Assembly: GCA_963981015.1 (NCBI GenBank)
Contig: CAXCCG010000056.1
Coordinates: 1-18,283 of the forward strand
Direction: 5' to 3'
Length of the DNA stretch: 18,283 nucleotides
From: Thiopontia sp013349825
GTDB taxonomy: Bacteria; Pseudomonadota; Gammaproteobacteria; GCF-002020875
The translations under genes were made by a program, and so were the position numbers. The notes below the pieces were generated by a model. That model had not been told where the DNA came from. It did not search any database and was given only the letters and a program-made list of their open reading frames with translations. Position 1 is the first letter of the stretch. Every line of letters starts with the position of its first letter. Shown piece after piece: positions 1-7,187 of this stretch.

Positions 1-39
1 ATCATGAGCTTCTTCGTTGGTGATGATGAGGCCGCTTAA
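1..39 (+). CDS. C-terminal tail of an upstream gene (partial)
   Basis: Only the last 12 codons before a TAA stop are present, encoding IMSFFVGDDEAA. A terminator-like hairpin follows 28 bases later. Because norE, norF, norQ and norD come next on the same strand, the gene could be a nor structural gene such as norB, but 12 residues do not allow recognition. The other two forward frames close sooner or equally soon, so this frame is likely but not proven. Confidence 0.35.
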   Translation: MMSFFVGDDEAA

Positions 40-67
40 CGCTCAGTAGTAAATGTTGTACTTAATA

Positions 68-95
68 ACCCCCATCGTTTTCGGTGGGGGTTTTT
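68..95 (+). terminator. Rho-independent terminator or attenuator ahead of norE
   Basis: The arms ACCCCCATCG and CGGTGGGGGT pair over ten positions with one G-T wobble around a short T-rich loop, and the right arm runs straight into TTTTT. This is a typical intrinsic terminator. It lies after the partial upstream gene and only about 20 bases before the norE start codon, so it may act as a partial terminator that lowers norEFQD expression relative to the upstream gene. Confidence 0.8.
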
Positions 96-114
96 ATTGG
101 AATAGGCAATATTC

Positions 115-684
115 ATGACTCAAACTATTAAGAAAATCCTGCCCGGTGACTTTGCAATCTGGATCTTTATCTATGCAGAATTACTGGTCTTTGGCATCTT
201 CTTTATCTCTTATGCCGTGACGCGCAGTAACAATATTGAGCTATTTAATGAGTCTCAACTGCTGCTCGACCGCACGGCCGGAATGGCCAATACGGTTGTG
301 TTGATCACCAGCAGTTGGTTTGTGGTGAATGCAGTGCATGCCATTAAAGCAGGAAAAGAGGCACTCTGCGCACGATGGCTGAGTGGTGCGATTCTGTTGG
401 GTGGACTCTTTGTCATGATTAAGCTGTTTGAGTTCTATAGCAAGTCAGTCGAAGGAATTACCCTCAGTACCAACGCCTTCTACATGTTTTATTTGTCACT
501 CACTTTTTTCCATTTTCTTCACGTTATTCTGGGGATGGTGATTCTCTCGGTGGTGTTGTTCAATACCCGTAAAGGAAGCTACAACGGTGAGGAGTATACG
601 GGAGTGGAGACGGCTGCCTCCTACTGGCACATGGTGGATCTGGTATGGATTGTTCTCTTTCCATTGGTTTATCTATTACGATAA
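115..684 (+). CDS. norE: NorE, cytochrome c oxidase subunit III-like protein of the nor cluster
   Basis: This 189-residue integral membrane protein belongs to the heme-copper oxidase subunit III family. Hydrophobic segments lie at about residues 13-33, 58-76, 88-107, 122-150 and 170-188. The C-terminal part has family signatures FFHFLHVILG (131-140) and YWHMVDLVWIVLF (170-182). It is shorter than respiratory CoxC proteins, which normally have seven helices, as expected for NorE. NorE supports nitric oxide reductase activity in denitrifiers such as Paracoccus; its exact biochemical role is not settled. The assignment to NorE rather than an oxidase subunit rests on the adjacent norF, norQ and norD. 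The ribosome binding site is weak (TAGG about 9 bases upstream). Confidence 0.87.
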   Translation: MTQTIKKILPGDFAIWIFIYAELLVFGIFFISYAVTRSNNIELFNESQLLLDRTAGMANTVVLITSSWFVVNAVHAIKAGKEALCARWLSGAILLGGLFVMIKLFEFYSKSVEGITLSTNAFYMFYLSLTFFHFLHVILGMVILSVVLFNTRKGSYNGEEYTGVETAASYWHMVDLVWIVLFPLVYLLR

Positions 685-696
685 GGGGGTGGAACG

Positions 697-945
697 ATGA
701 GTGAATCAGTGTCAGCGGCAATTGTGTGGGTGGTCTTGGTGGCTTTGACCTTGATGGGATATTGGGTGGGCCAGAACGGTTTGAGTGGTACCGATGCGGT
801 GACCATTCTATTGGGCGCCGCCCTGATCAAGGGGCAGTTGGTGATTGGCTACTTTATGGAGATGCGTCATGCCAAGACACGATGGCGTTATGTGCCTACA
901 ATATGGCTTACTCTTGTGTTGTTGGTGATGGCGTTTAATTATTGA
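697..945 (+). CDS. norF: NorF, small membrane protein (prokaryotic COX IV-like)
   Basis: This 82-residue protein starts 12 bases after norE, with a strong GGGGGTGG ribosome binding site. It has three hydrophobic segments, at about 6-25, 33-52 and 63-81. The motif GQLVIGYFMEMRHAKTRWR (residues 46-64) is typical of the small subunit IV-like family that accompanies subunit III-like proteins. NorF works with NorE in nitric oxide reductase function in Paracoccus-type clusters. Size, membrane pattern and position directly after norE make the call firm, although sequence conservation in such small proteins is low. Confidence 0.85.
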   Translation: MSESVSAAIVWVVLVALTLMGYWVGQNGLSGTDAVTILLGAALIKGQLVIGYFMEMRHAKTRWRYVPTIWLTLVLLVMAFNY

Positions 946-987
946 CGCCCCGACATGTACTTATTAATCAATTCAGGAAAATTGTAG

Positions 988-1773
988 ATGGAATCTTCGC
1001 TTCCCTATTATCAACCACACGCCAATGAGGTGGAGCTGTTTGAGTACGCCTATAACAATCAGCTTCCGGTGCTGATCAAGGGGCCAACCGGTTGTGGAAA
1101 AACCCGTTTTATTACCCATATGGCGGCCAAGTTGGGAATTCCGCTGAATACCGTGGCCTGCCATGATGATTTGACGGCAGCGGATCTGGTGGGGCGTCAC
1201 CTGATTGGTGATGGAGCAACCTACTGGAATGACGGCCCTCTGACCCGTTCTGTGCGGGAAGGGGGGATCTGTTATCTGGATGAGGTGATTGAGGCTCGTA
1301 AAGATACTACGGTGGTACTACACCCGCTCTCGGATGACCGTCGTATCTTACCGCTGGATCGTACCGGTGAGGTGTTAGAGGCACCGGACAACTTTATGCT
1401 GGTGGTCTCTTATAATCCGGGCTATCAGAACTTTTTGAAAGGGATGAAGCCGAGTACCCGGCAACGCTTTATCTCGATCCGTTTTGACTTTCCTGCTGTG
1501 AAGCTGGAGCAGCAGATTCTCAGTAATGAGAGTGGCGCTTCGGAGGATGTGGTGAAACGGTTGGTCTCGTTGGGAAATGCACTACGTAGCCTGAAAGATC
1601 ATGATCTGGAAGAGGCTGCATCGACTCGCCTGCTGATCTATGCGGCACGTCTCATCAAGAGTGGTTTTGATCCGGTAGAATCGTGCCGCTGTTCCCTGGT
1701 TGAACCGCTAACCGATGATTTGGAAACGGCAGAAGCACTGATGGAAATTGCCCGCGCCACCTTTGGAAAATAA
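988..1773 (+). CDS. norQ: NorQ, MoxR-family AAA+ ATPase
   Basis: This 261-residue AAA+ ATPase belongs to the NorQ/CbbQ branch of the MoxR group. Walker A is GPTGCGKT at residues 32-39. Walker B is CYLDEV at 95-100, with the D98-E99 pair. Sensor 1 is in SYNPGY, with N143. Conserved arginines lie around STRQR (156-160). NorQ is cytoplasmic and works with the VWA protein NorD to activate nitric oxide reductase, probably by helping insertion of the non-heme iron. CbbQ is a close relative that remodels Rubisco with CbbO; linkage to norEF and norD supports NorQ here. The start has AGGAA upstream. The downstream norD begins three bases after the stop, so the two are probably translated together. Confidence 0.9.
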   Translation: MESSLPYYQPHANEVELFEYAYNNQLPVLIKGPTGCGKTRFITHMAAKLGIPLNTVACHDDLTAADLVGRHLIGDGATYWNDGPLTRSVREGGICYLDEVIEARKDTTVVLHPLSDDRRILPLDRTGEVLEAPDNFMLVVSYNPGYQNFLKGMKPSTRQRFISIRFDFPAVKLEQQILSNESGASEDVVKRLVSLGNALRSLKDHDLEEAASTRLLIYAARLIKSGFDPVESCRCSLVEPLTDDLETAEALMEIARATFGK

Positions 1774-1776
1774 GCG

Positions 1777-3633
1777 ATGGAAGAGCAGGTAGGTGCCTTC
1801 TGGCACCGCTGGGTCACCCATACGGCAAGCCAGCGCCATCCTGAGGCGGCGGTGTTGCTGGAGGATATACAAAAAAGTCTTGGGGTGATCTTCCGGGCAC
1901 TGGGTGGTGATGGAGGCCTCAAGGTGGAGGCCAGTTACGCCACAGACCATTTTGGACAACGTACCTTGCTGCAACGTATTGCAGGGTCTGATAAGCGGGT
2001 CAATAACAGTTGGCGTGATGAACGGGCACTGCTGCTGCCACCACTGGTTGACCTTTTTGCGGACCCCGGATTAAATCGTGACCTCTATATCTGGTTAGCG
2101 ATGCTCGCAGCGACACCGGTTGAGGCTGGAGAACAGCACTGGATTGAGCAGAATAGAAATAATACAGTACAAACACTGCAGCGCTTTCCGGGGCTGAGGC
2201 AGCGTTATCAGCATTTGGCTGAGGCGGTTATTGCACTACGCCCTCCGGTTGAGAAAGTCTCTCTGTCACAGCGAATAACGGAACAGGCGATACAAGAGGT
2301 GATACTGCACCCTGATAGTGCTCCTCCATTTCCGCTGGACTACAAGGTGGGGCACATTCAACCGATTCCACTGTGGTTGGTGCTCCCACCAGACCAGCTC
2401 GGTGTACAACTTTCTCAAGAGGAGAACGGTGCCCCTCCGCCGGACTCAAATGAGAAGAGCCCCACGAAGGAGCCAAAGAACAAGAAGCGTCGTAAAGCGG
2501 AGCGTACTGAGAATCCGGATGGTAAGAGCGGACTGTTGGCACTGCGTATGGAGACCATCTTCAGTTGGGCCGAATATGTAAAAGTTGACCGAACTACCGA
2601 TGATGATGAAGATGAGAATGCAGAGGAGCGGGCAGAGGATCTTGACCACCTCTCGATTGCGCGTGACCAACAGACCTCTGGCCCTAAAGTAAAGTTTGAT
2701 CTCGACCTGCCAGCGGCAGAATATGATGATATGCCACTCAGTGAAGGGGTACTTTATCCCGAGTGGAACTACAAAACACATCAGCTGGTTAAGGATCAGT
2801 GCTCGGTAATCCCGCTGCTGGCAGTCCGGGCAGAGTCTTGTGGTCTGCCAGATGCGCTACGGATGCCGGCAAGAAAGGTGCGACGACAGTTTGAGGCATT
2901 GATACCCAGCCGTACCTGGTTTCGAGGGGAGGCCGATGGGGCAGAGCTTGATCTAGAGTCCTACATCGAATTTGCAGCAGACCAGTTGGGAAAATACCAT
3001 GGGGAAGAGCCGAGTCTTTATCGTGATTTCCGTAGAGGTAATCGTGATCTGGCAACCCTGCTGCTGGCAGATCTCTCCCTCTCTACCGATAGTTGGGTCA
3101 ATAACCATTCGCGGGTGGTCGATGTGATTCGTGAGAGTCTGCATCTATTCTCTGATGCGCTTTCCCGAACCGGTGACCGCTTCTCGCTCTATGGCTTTTC
3201 ATCCTTGAATCGGGATCATGTCCGCTTTCATCAGATCAAAACCTTTGAAGAGCCATTCAGCGACACCATACGGGGGCGGATCGAGGCGGTAAAGCCGGGA
3301 TACTACACCCGTATGGGGGCAGCAATACGCCATGCCACCAGCCTGCTGGTCAAACAACCGGCAAGCCGAAGAATACTGTTGCTACTGACCGATGGAAAAC
3401 CCAATGACCTCGATAAATATGAGGGGCGTTATGGCATTGAAGATACCCGTGAGGCGATCTTTGAGGCAAAGCGGGTGGGTCTCTACCCCTTCTGTGTCAC
3501 TATTGATGAAGAGGGGGGGGAATACCTGCCACACATTTTTGGTCCATCCGGTTATATCGTCATCCGTAAACCTGAAGAGTTGCCGTTGAGGTTGCCACGT
3601 CTCTATGCGCAGATTACGCAGGGAAATGGATAG
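1777..3633 (+). CDS. norD: NorD, von Willebrand factor A domain protein
   Basis: This 618-residue partner of the NorQ ATPase has a C-terminal VWA domain at about residues 424-612. The metal-ion-dependent adhesion site is DLSLS (432-436), T511 in YYTRMGAA, and the aspartate of LTDGKPND (D539). The N-terminal half is helical. A charged low-complexity linker covers about 212-300, with a lysine/arginine cluster at 231-243 and an acidic run at 275-289. NorD is thought to deliver NorQ to the NorCB complex. There is no membrane segment. norD is the last gene of the cluster, and a palindromic element follows 12 bases after the stop. Total length fits the NorD family. Confidence 0.9.
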   Translation: MEEQVGAFWHRWVTHTASQRHPEAAVLLEDIQKSLGVIFRALGGDGGLKVEASYATDHFGQRTLLQRIAGSDKRVNNSWRDERALLLPPLVDLFADPGLNRDLYIWLAMLAATPVEAGEQHWIEQNRNNTVQTLQRFPGLRQRYQHLAEAVIALRPPVEKVSLSQRITEQAIQEVILHPDSAPPFPLDYKVGHIQPIPLWLVLPPDQLGVQLSQEENGAPPPDSNEKSPTKEPKNKKRRKAERTENPDGKSGLLALRMETIFSWAEYVKVDRTTDDDEDENAEERAEDLDHLSIARDQQTSGPKVKFDLDLPAAEYDDMPLSEGVLYPEWNYKTHQLVKDQCSVIPLLAVRAESCGLPDALRMPARKVRRQFEALIPSRTWFRGEADGAELDLESYIEFAADQLGKYHGEEPSLYRDFRRGNRDLATLLLADLSLSTDSWVNNHSRVVDVIRESLHLFSDALSRTGDRFSLYGFSSLNRDHVRFHQIKTFEEPFSDTIRGRIEAVKPGYYTRMGAAIRHATSLLVKQPASRRILLLLTDGKPNDLDKYEGRYGIEDTREAIFEAKRVGLYPFCVTIDEEGGEYLPHIFGPSGYIVIRKPEELPLRLPRLYAQITQGNG

Positions 3634-3645
3634 GTTAGTGTTTAT

Positions 3646-3803
3646 GGAACCCCTGAATAAGTCATGTGTAAATGCCTAACGCCCATAGCGCCCAATATCT
3701 TCGTTGAAAACCTTGCTAATAGCCTGCTATTGGCTGCGATCTTCGCCTTGATCTTGGGCGCTATGGACGTAATTCAAATTACCCAGACTTGATCAGAGGT
3801 TCC
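3646..3803. mobile_element. MITE-like palindromic element E1 (158 bp)
   Basis: The whole stretch is a long imperfect palindrome centred on 3724.5. The terminal repeats are GGAACCcCTGAatAAGTC (3646-3663) and its near-complement GACTTgaTCAGaGGTTCC (3786-3803). A perfect 13-bp pair, CCATAGCGCCCAA (3683-3695) and TTGGGCGCTATGG (3754-3766), shares the same centre, as does the core AATAGCCTGCTATT (3718-3731). TTAT directly flanks both ends (3642-3645 and 3804-3807), a candidate target duplication. It has no coding capacity. The ends recall IS5-family termini, so a non-autonomous relative is likely. It sits between norD and efpL, which converge here, and as RNA it could fold and act as a two-way terminator. 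Confidence 0.72.
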
Positions 3804-3821
3804 TTATCTTTCGATAGCAGG

Positions 3822-4391
3822 TTATTTTGCGCGGGAGATAAATTTACCGGTACCGGTGTGTATCTTGATCTCTTCGCCCGGTTCAAGATATTCAGGAACT
3901 TGCACCTCAATCCCTGTGGAGAGTGTTGCAGGTTTAGTGCGACCGGTTGCAGTGGCACCCTTGATACCGGGGGCGGTCTCAGTGATGGCCAATGAAACAG
4001 TTTGTGGTAGTTCAATACCAAGCAATTTCTCATCAGAGAGCAGGGCGATGATTCCATCCAGCCCTTCGGTCAGGTATCCGGCCTCCTCGGTCAGCTCATC
4101 ACCACGTACCTCATACTGACTGTAATCCTCCTGATCCATAAACACATAGTGCTCGCCATCATTGTAGGAGTACTGCACCTGTCTTCTCTGGCAGTAGGCC
4201 TCTTTCAGCAGGTCATCCCCCTTATAAGACTCATCCAGTTTCTGGCCGGTCTGCAGGTTGGTGAAGCGAATTTTGTAGAGGGTAGAGGCGCCTCTGGAGC
4301 TGGGGCTTTTGGCCTCTACAGTTTTAACAGCGTGCGGGGTATTGTTGATCTCAACGATCACTCCCCGTTTTAATTCAGAAGCCTTGGGCAT
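3822..4391 (-). CDS. yeiP (efpL): EfpL (YeiP), elongation factor P-like protein
   Basis: This 189-residue protein has the three beta-barrel domains of EF-P and relieves ribosome stalling. The N-terminus MPKASELKRG and the segment SPSSRGASTLYKIRF match the YeiP/EfpL subfamily, in which the loop-tip residue is arginine (R33 here) rather than the modifiable lysine of EF-P. Later family blocks are KGDDLL, YVFMDQEDYSQYE, ELPQTVSLAI, ETAPGIKGATA and KPATLSTGIEVQVPEYL. I chose the ATG at 4391, which gives the same length as E. coli YeiP. A longer frame starting at TTG 4436 adds 15 residues that are not family-like and overlaps the degQ stop. It lies 41 bases downstream of degQ and is probably co-transcribed with it. 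Confidence 0.93.
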   Translation of the reverse strand: MPKASELKRGVIVEINNTPHAVKTVEAKSPSSRGASTLYKIRFTNLQTGQKLDESYKGDDLLKEAYCQRRQVQYSYNDGEHYVFMDQEDYSQYEVRGDELTEEAGYLTEGLDGIIALLSDEKLLGIELPQTVSLAITETAPGIKGATATGRTKPATLSTGIEVQVPEYLEPGEEIKIHTGTGKFISRAK

Positions 4392-4432
4392 TATATTGGA
4401 TCTCGTTTTATTCGTGTTCAGAGTGGCTGCAC

Positions 4433-5806
4433 TCAACGCATAATCATCTCAAGAATCTTCTCACCGCGATAGATACGGAGAATAACCGTCTTGTTGGAAA
4501 GTGCAGCGGCGTTTTCTGCCTCTGAGAGTGAAGTGACAGGCTGCCGGTTGATTGAGTGGATTACATCACCGGGGCGTAATCCAACCACCCAACTGCGGCT
4601 TTCGGCTGCTACACTGTGGACTCCGATGCCCCCTGTCCGGTAGAGCGTCTTCTCATCGGCAGTCAGTGGATGTAGTGTGGCTCCCGCCAGATTACTGCTC
4701 AACTGTTTTCCTTGGAGCTCCTGCTGGGCCATCTTCTGAATAGTGGCAAACAGAGTGCGCGGATGCCCGCCTCGCAGGAGTGAGATCTTGACCTCTTTAC
4801 CCACAGGAAAGAGACCGATCACATTCTGTAGTTGTGAAGGGCTATTGATCGGGTGACCATTGATTGTGGTGATTGCATCCCCTTTGTGGAGTCGTGCCCG
4901 CTCAGCCGGTGACCCCGATATAATAGATGAGATGATGACTCCGTTCTCCTGAGTGAGACGCATGCTACGTGCCATGGTGGCAGAGATCTCTTTGGTGGTG
5001 ACCCCCAGATAGCCTCGCTGAACGCTGCCATGCTGGATCAGTTGGTTGATGATTTCTCGCACCATGTTGATGGGGATGGCAAAGCCGATTCCGACACTAC
5101 CGCCGTTGGGTGCCAGAATGGCTGTGTTGATTCCAACCAGTTCACCGTTGAGATTGACCAGTGCCCCTCCAGAGTTCCCTACATTGATGGAGGCATCCGT
5201 CTGGATAAACTCTTCATAGCGTTCCAGACCCAGATTGGAGCGTCCCAGAGCGCTGACGATACCCGAGGTAGCGGTATTACCAAGACCAAATGGGTTACCG
5301 ACCGCGATCACGAAATCACCCACCCGTAGTGAAGAGGAGTCCCCTAGAGAGACCGATTTAAGGCTGGAGGCCTGAATACGTAGCAGGGCGATGTCGGTCT
5401 CTTTGTCTGAGCCGATTGATTCAGCATTAAAGGTGCGACCATCTTCCAGCGTGACTTCGATCTCCTTGGCACCATCAATCAGGTGGTGGTTGGTCACAAT
5501 GGTACCGAGGTGGTGGTTGATAATTACGCCTGAACCCAGCCCGGATGGGTTGTGTTGGATCTGTGGAAAACCTTTAGAAGGTTGGAAGTTGAAGTCATCC
5601 ACCAAGGGGGGCGGGGAGGGTGCTTCAGTGGGGGATTCCAGAATGGCTGAGATGGAGACTACAGCGGGGATTACCTGTTCCAGCATCGGAGCAAGTGTTG
5701 GAACCCCTCCCCGGCTACCAAAGGCGAGTGGAGAGATTCCGGCCTGCAGTGGCAGTGCCAGTAATATGAGCAGTAGGGCGATCCATCGCCGCAGCATCTG
5801 TTTCAT
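4433..5806 (-). CDS. degQ: DegQ/DegP-type periplasmic serine protease (HtrA family)
   Basis: This 457-residue protein is close to E. coli DegQ in length. An N-terminal signal peptide (MKQMLRR, then a leucine-rich core, ending near LQA at 20-22) sends it to the periplasm. The trypsin-like domain has the catalytic triad H108 (IVTNHHLI), D138 (ETDIALL) and S212 (GNSGGAL). Two PDZ domains follow, at about 265-355 and 385-455. It would degrade or refold misfolded envelope proteins. I chose the ATG at 5806 because it starts directly at the signal peptide and has GAGGA about 10 bases upstream. A longer frame from 5854 would add 16 polar residues before the signal. It lies 63 bases after cbpA. Confidence 0.92.
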   Translation of the reverse strand: MKQMLRRWIALLLILLALPLQAGISPLAFGSRGGVPTLAPMLEQVIPAVVSISAILESPTEAPSPPPLVDDFNFQPSKGFPQIQHNPSGLGSGVIINHHLGTIVTNHHLIDGAKEIEVTLEDGRTFNAESIGSDKETDIALLRIQASSLKSVSLGDSSSLRVGDFVIAVGNPFGLGNTATSGIVSALGRSNLGLERYEEFIQTDASINVGNSGGALVNLNGELVGINTAILAPNGGSVGIGFAIPINMVREIINQLIQHGSVQRGYLGVTTKEISATMARSMRLTQENGVIISSIISGSPAERARLHKGDAITTINGHPINSPSQLQNVIGLFPVGKEVKISLLRGGHPRTLFATIQKMAQQELQGKQLSSNLAGATLHPLTADEKTLYRTGGIGVHSVAAESRSWVVGLRPGDVIHSINRQPVTSLSEAENAAALSNKTVILRIYRGEKILEMIMR

Positions 5807-5869
5807 GATCTTGGAATCCTCGTATCCTTCATTATTGTTCCCCGTATGGGCCATGTTACACGAATGGAC

Positions 5870-6832
5870 TCAGGGGTTGGATTCAAAATCACTTCGCGGA
5901 TTGAAATGGCTCTCCTGTTGCAGCGTTTGATAGATCTGTTTCAAGGTCTCGTTCTCTGCAGGTGGTGTCTGGATCTGCAGGGTAATAAACTGGTCGCCAT
6001 TGGGTTTTCCCGGTAAACCACGACCTTTGAGGCGCATTTTCTGGCCGCTTTGTGAGCCGGCGGCTATCTTGAGCTCAACATTGCCACCCAGTGTTGGTAC
6101 GGTAACACGCCCTCCCAGGGCTGCCTCCCATGGGGCGATAGGGAGTGTCATGCGAATGTTGTGACCTTCCAGCTCAAACCGGGAATCTGTTTCAAATTGA
6201 ACCTCCAGCAGCAGATCCCCTTGAGGTCCTCCGGGCATGGCAGAGCGCCCCTGACCTGCCAGACGGATTTTCTGTCCAGTCTGAATCCCCTTTGGAATGC
6301 GGATATCCAGCTTTTTTCGCTCTCCGGTGGCTTGCCCGTTGGCAGCAATTTTAGGGATTTGAATGGTGCGTCTTCCCCCTTGGTAGGACTCCTGTAGCTG
6401 TATGGTGATTTTGAGTGTCTGGCTGGGGGGTGGTTGCGGCTGGCGATGAAAGCCACCGCCCCTCATGTTCTGGGGGTTACCACCAAATACGGATTCAAAA
6501 AAATCACTGAAGCCACCTGCTCCTGCCCCATTGAAGTTGCCGCCACCAAAGTGGGCGCCTCTGCCTCCGAATGCCTGCTCCCAATCGGGTGGGGGGCGGA
6601 ACTCCTGGCCCGCTTTCCAGTTAGCACCCAGCTGATCATAGGAGCGCCGTTTCTCAGGGTCTTTGAGGACTTCATAGGCCTCGGCAATCTCTTTAAAGCG
6701 TTGCTCGGCGTTGGGTTCTTTACTCACATCGGGATGGTATTTTCGCGCAAGTCGTCGGTACTGTTTTTTCACCTCATCCTGAGGATCATCCCGCTTGAGT
6801 TCCAGTGTTTTATAGTAGTCGTGGTATTCCAT
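5870..6832 (-). CDS. cbpA: CbpA-type DnaJ co-chaperone
   Basis: This 320-residue Hsp40 has a J domain at residues 1-70, with the HPD motif at 33-35 (KYHPDVSK), which stimulates DnaK ATPase. A glycine/phenylalanine-rich region covers about 86-128. The C-terminal substrate-binding domains begin near 138 (TLKITIQLQESYQGG) and extend to about 300. There are no CxxCxGxG zinc-finger repeats, so it is class B (CbpA-like) rather than DnaJ. The family name CbpA comes from curved-DNA binding in E. coli. There is no cbpM-like gene next to it. It is the first gene of the leftward cbpA-degQ-efpL cluster and is divergent from nrdJa. The upstream GATAAT (reverse strand, 6871-6876) may be its -10 box, without a good -35. 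Confidence 0.9.
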   Translation of the reverse strand: MEYHDYYKTLELKRDDPQDEVKKQYRRLARKYHPDVSKEPNAEQRFKEIAEAYEVLKDPEKRRSYDQLGANWKAGQEFRPPPDWEQAFGGRGAHFGGGNFNGAGAGGFSDFFESVFGGNPQNMRGGGFHRQPQPPPSQTLKITIQLQESYQGGRRTIQIPKIAANGQATGERKKLDIRIPKGIQTGQKIRLAGQGRSAMPGGPQGDLLLEVQFETDSRFELEGHNIRMTLPIAPWEAALGGRVTVPTLGGNVELKIAAGSQSGQKMRLKGRGLPGKPNGDQFITLQIQTPPAENETLKQIYQTLQQESHFNPRSDFESNP

Positions 6833-6903
6833 AATTGTGAGTGTGTCATTGTTTGAATAGTGTGTCCTCTATTATCCTGGATTTTGTTGATTGCAGTGCC
6901 GGA

Positions 6904-6924
6904 TGTGGATAAGTCTGTGTATAA
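6904..6924 (-). promoter_or_regulatory. Two tandem DnaA boxes upstream of nrdJa
   Basis: Read on the reverse strand, 6904-6912 is TTATCCACA, the exact consensus DnaA box. Positions 6916-6924 read TTATACACA, a known strong variant. They have the same orientation and are separated by three bases. Together with the NrdR box 11 bases further on, this suggests that ribonucleotide reductase expression is tied to replication initiation, as known for nrdAB in E. coli. They could also affect cbpA, whose start lies 72 bases away on the other side. Confidence 0.7.
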
Positions 6925-6935
6925 GATGTTGTTAG

Positions 6936-6951
6936 ACACAATATATAGTGT
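6936..6951. promoter_or_regulatory. NrdR box
   Basis: ACACAATATATAGTGT is a close match to the palindromic NrdR consensus (ACACwATATATwGTGT); NrdR is the ATP/dATP-sensing repressor of ribonucleotide reductase genes. NrdR sites usually occur in pairs about one and a half helical turns apart on either side of a spacer. I see only a half-site (TGTGT at 6916-6920, inside a DnaA box) on the upstream side and nothing convincing downstream. Confidence 0.75.
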
Positions 6952-7053
6952 TTTTGAAAAAAAGTATTATTTCTCTATCTGACTGAAAGTCAACTATTCT
7001 CCTTTAGAAGTGAACGGTTGAATATTAATTAAAACAATTGGTTATACGTATTC

Positions 7054-7059
7054 TATAAT
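7054..7059 (+). promoter_or_regulatory. Candidate -10 box for nrdJa
   Basis: TATAAT is an exact -10 consensus, 129 bases before the nrdJa ATG. The hexamer 17 bases upstream is AAAACA, a poor -35. Transcription from here would give a leader of about 120 bases that holds a hairpin with arms TTCTCC (7129-7134) and GGAGAA (7141-7146). The DnaA and NrdR sites lie more than 100 bases upstream of it, so another start nearer those sites may exist. Confidence 0.35.
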
Positions 7060-7187
7060 AGATTGTAAGGGATTGACACCATTTTTATAGCTGATACTCT
7101 TATCTGGATTCACTACTACATCTTGTGTTTCTCCTGATACGGAGAAGTCGCTTGTTTCGTTCACCAAAAGGGGGAGAACGCTTCATT

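Noticed and set aside
40..114. FNR/Dnr-type site (TTGAT-N4-ATCAA) for the nor genes
   Set aside because: No such palindrome is present in the intergenic stretches before norE or norQ; the regulatory site is probably left of the window.
5391..5930. Forward-strand open frame of 179 codons opposite degQ and the end of cbpA
   Set aside because: It is antisense to two clearly recognised genes, has no recognisable protein features, and is explained by codon bias of the real genes.
7073..7101. TTGACA at 7073 as the nrdJa -35 box
   Set aside because: The hexamer is perfect, but no acceptable -10 lies 16-18 bases downstream (TACTCT at best).
7125..7187. N-terminal extension of NrdJa from GTG 7125
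   Set aside because: The extra 21 residues are arginine-rich and not family-like, and the ATG at 7188 has a good purine-rich ribosome binding site.
7060..7187. Cobalamin riboswitch in the nrdJa leader
   Set aside because: I looked because the enzyme uses B12, but the conserved B12-box sequence is not visible and the leader is too short for a full cobalamin aptamer.
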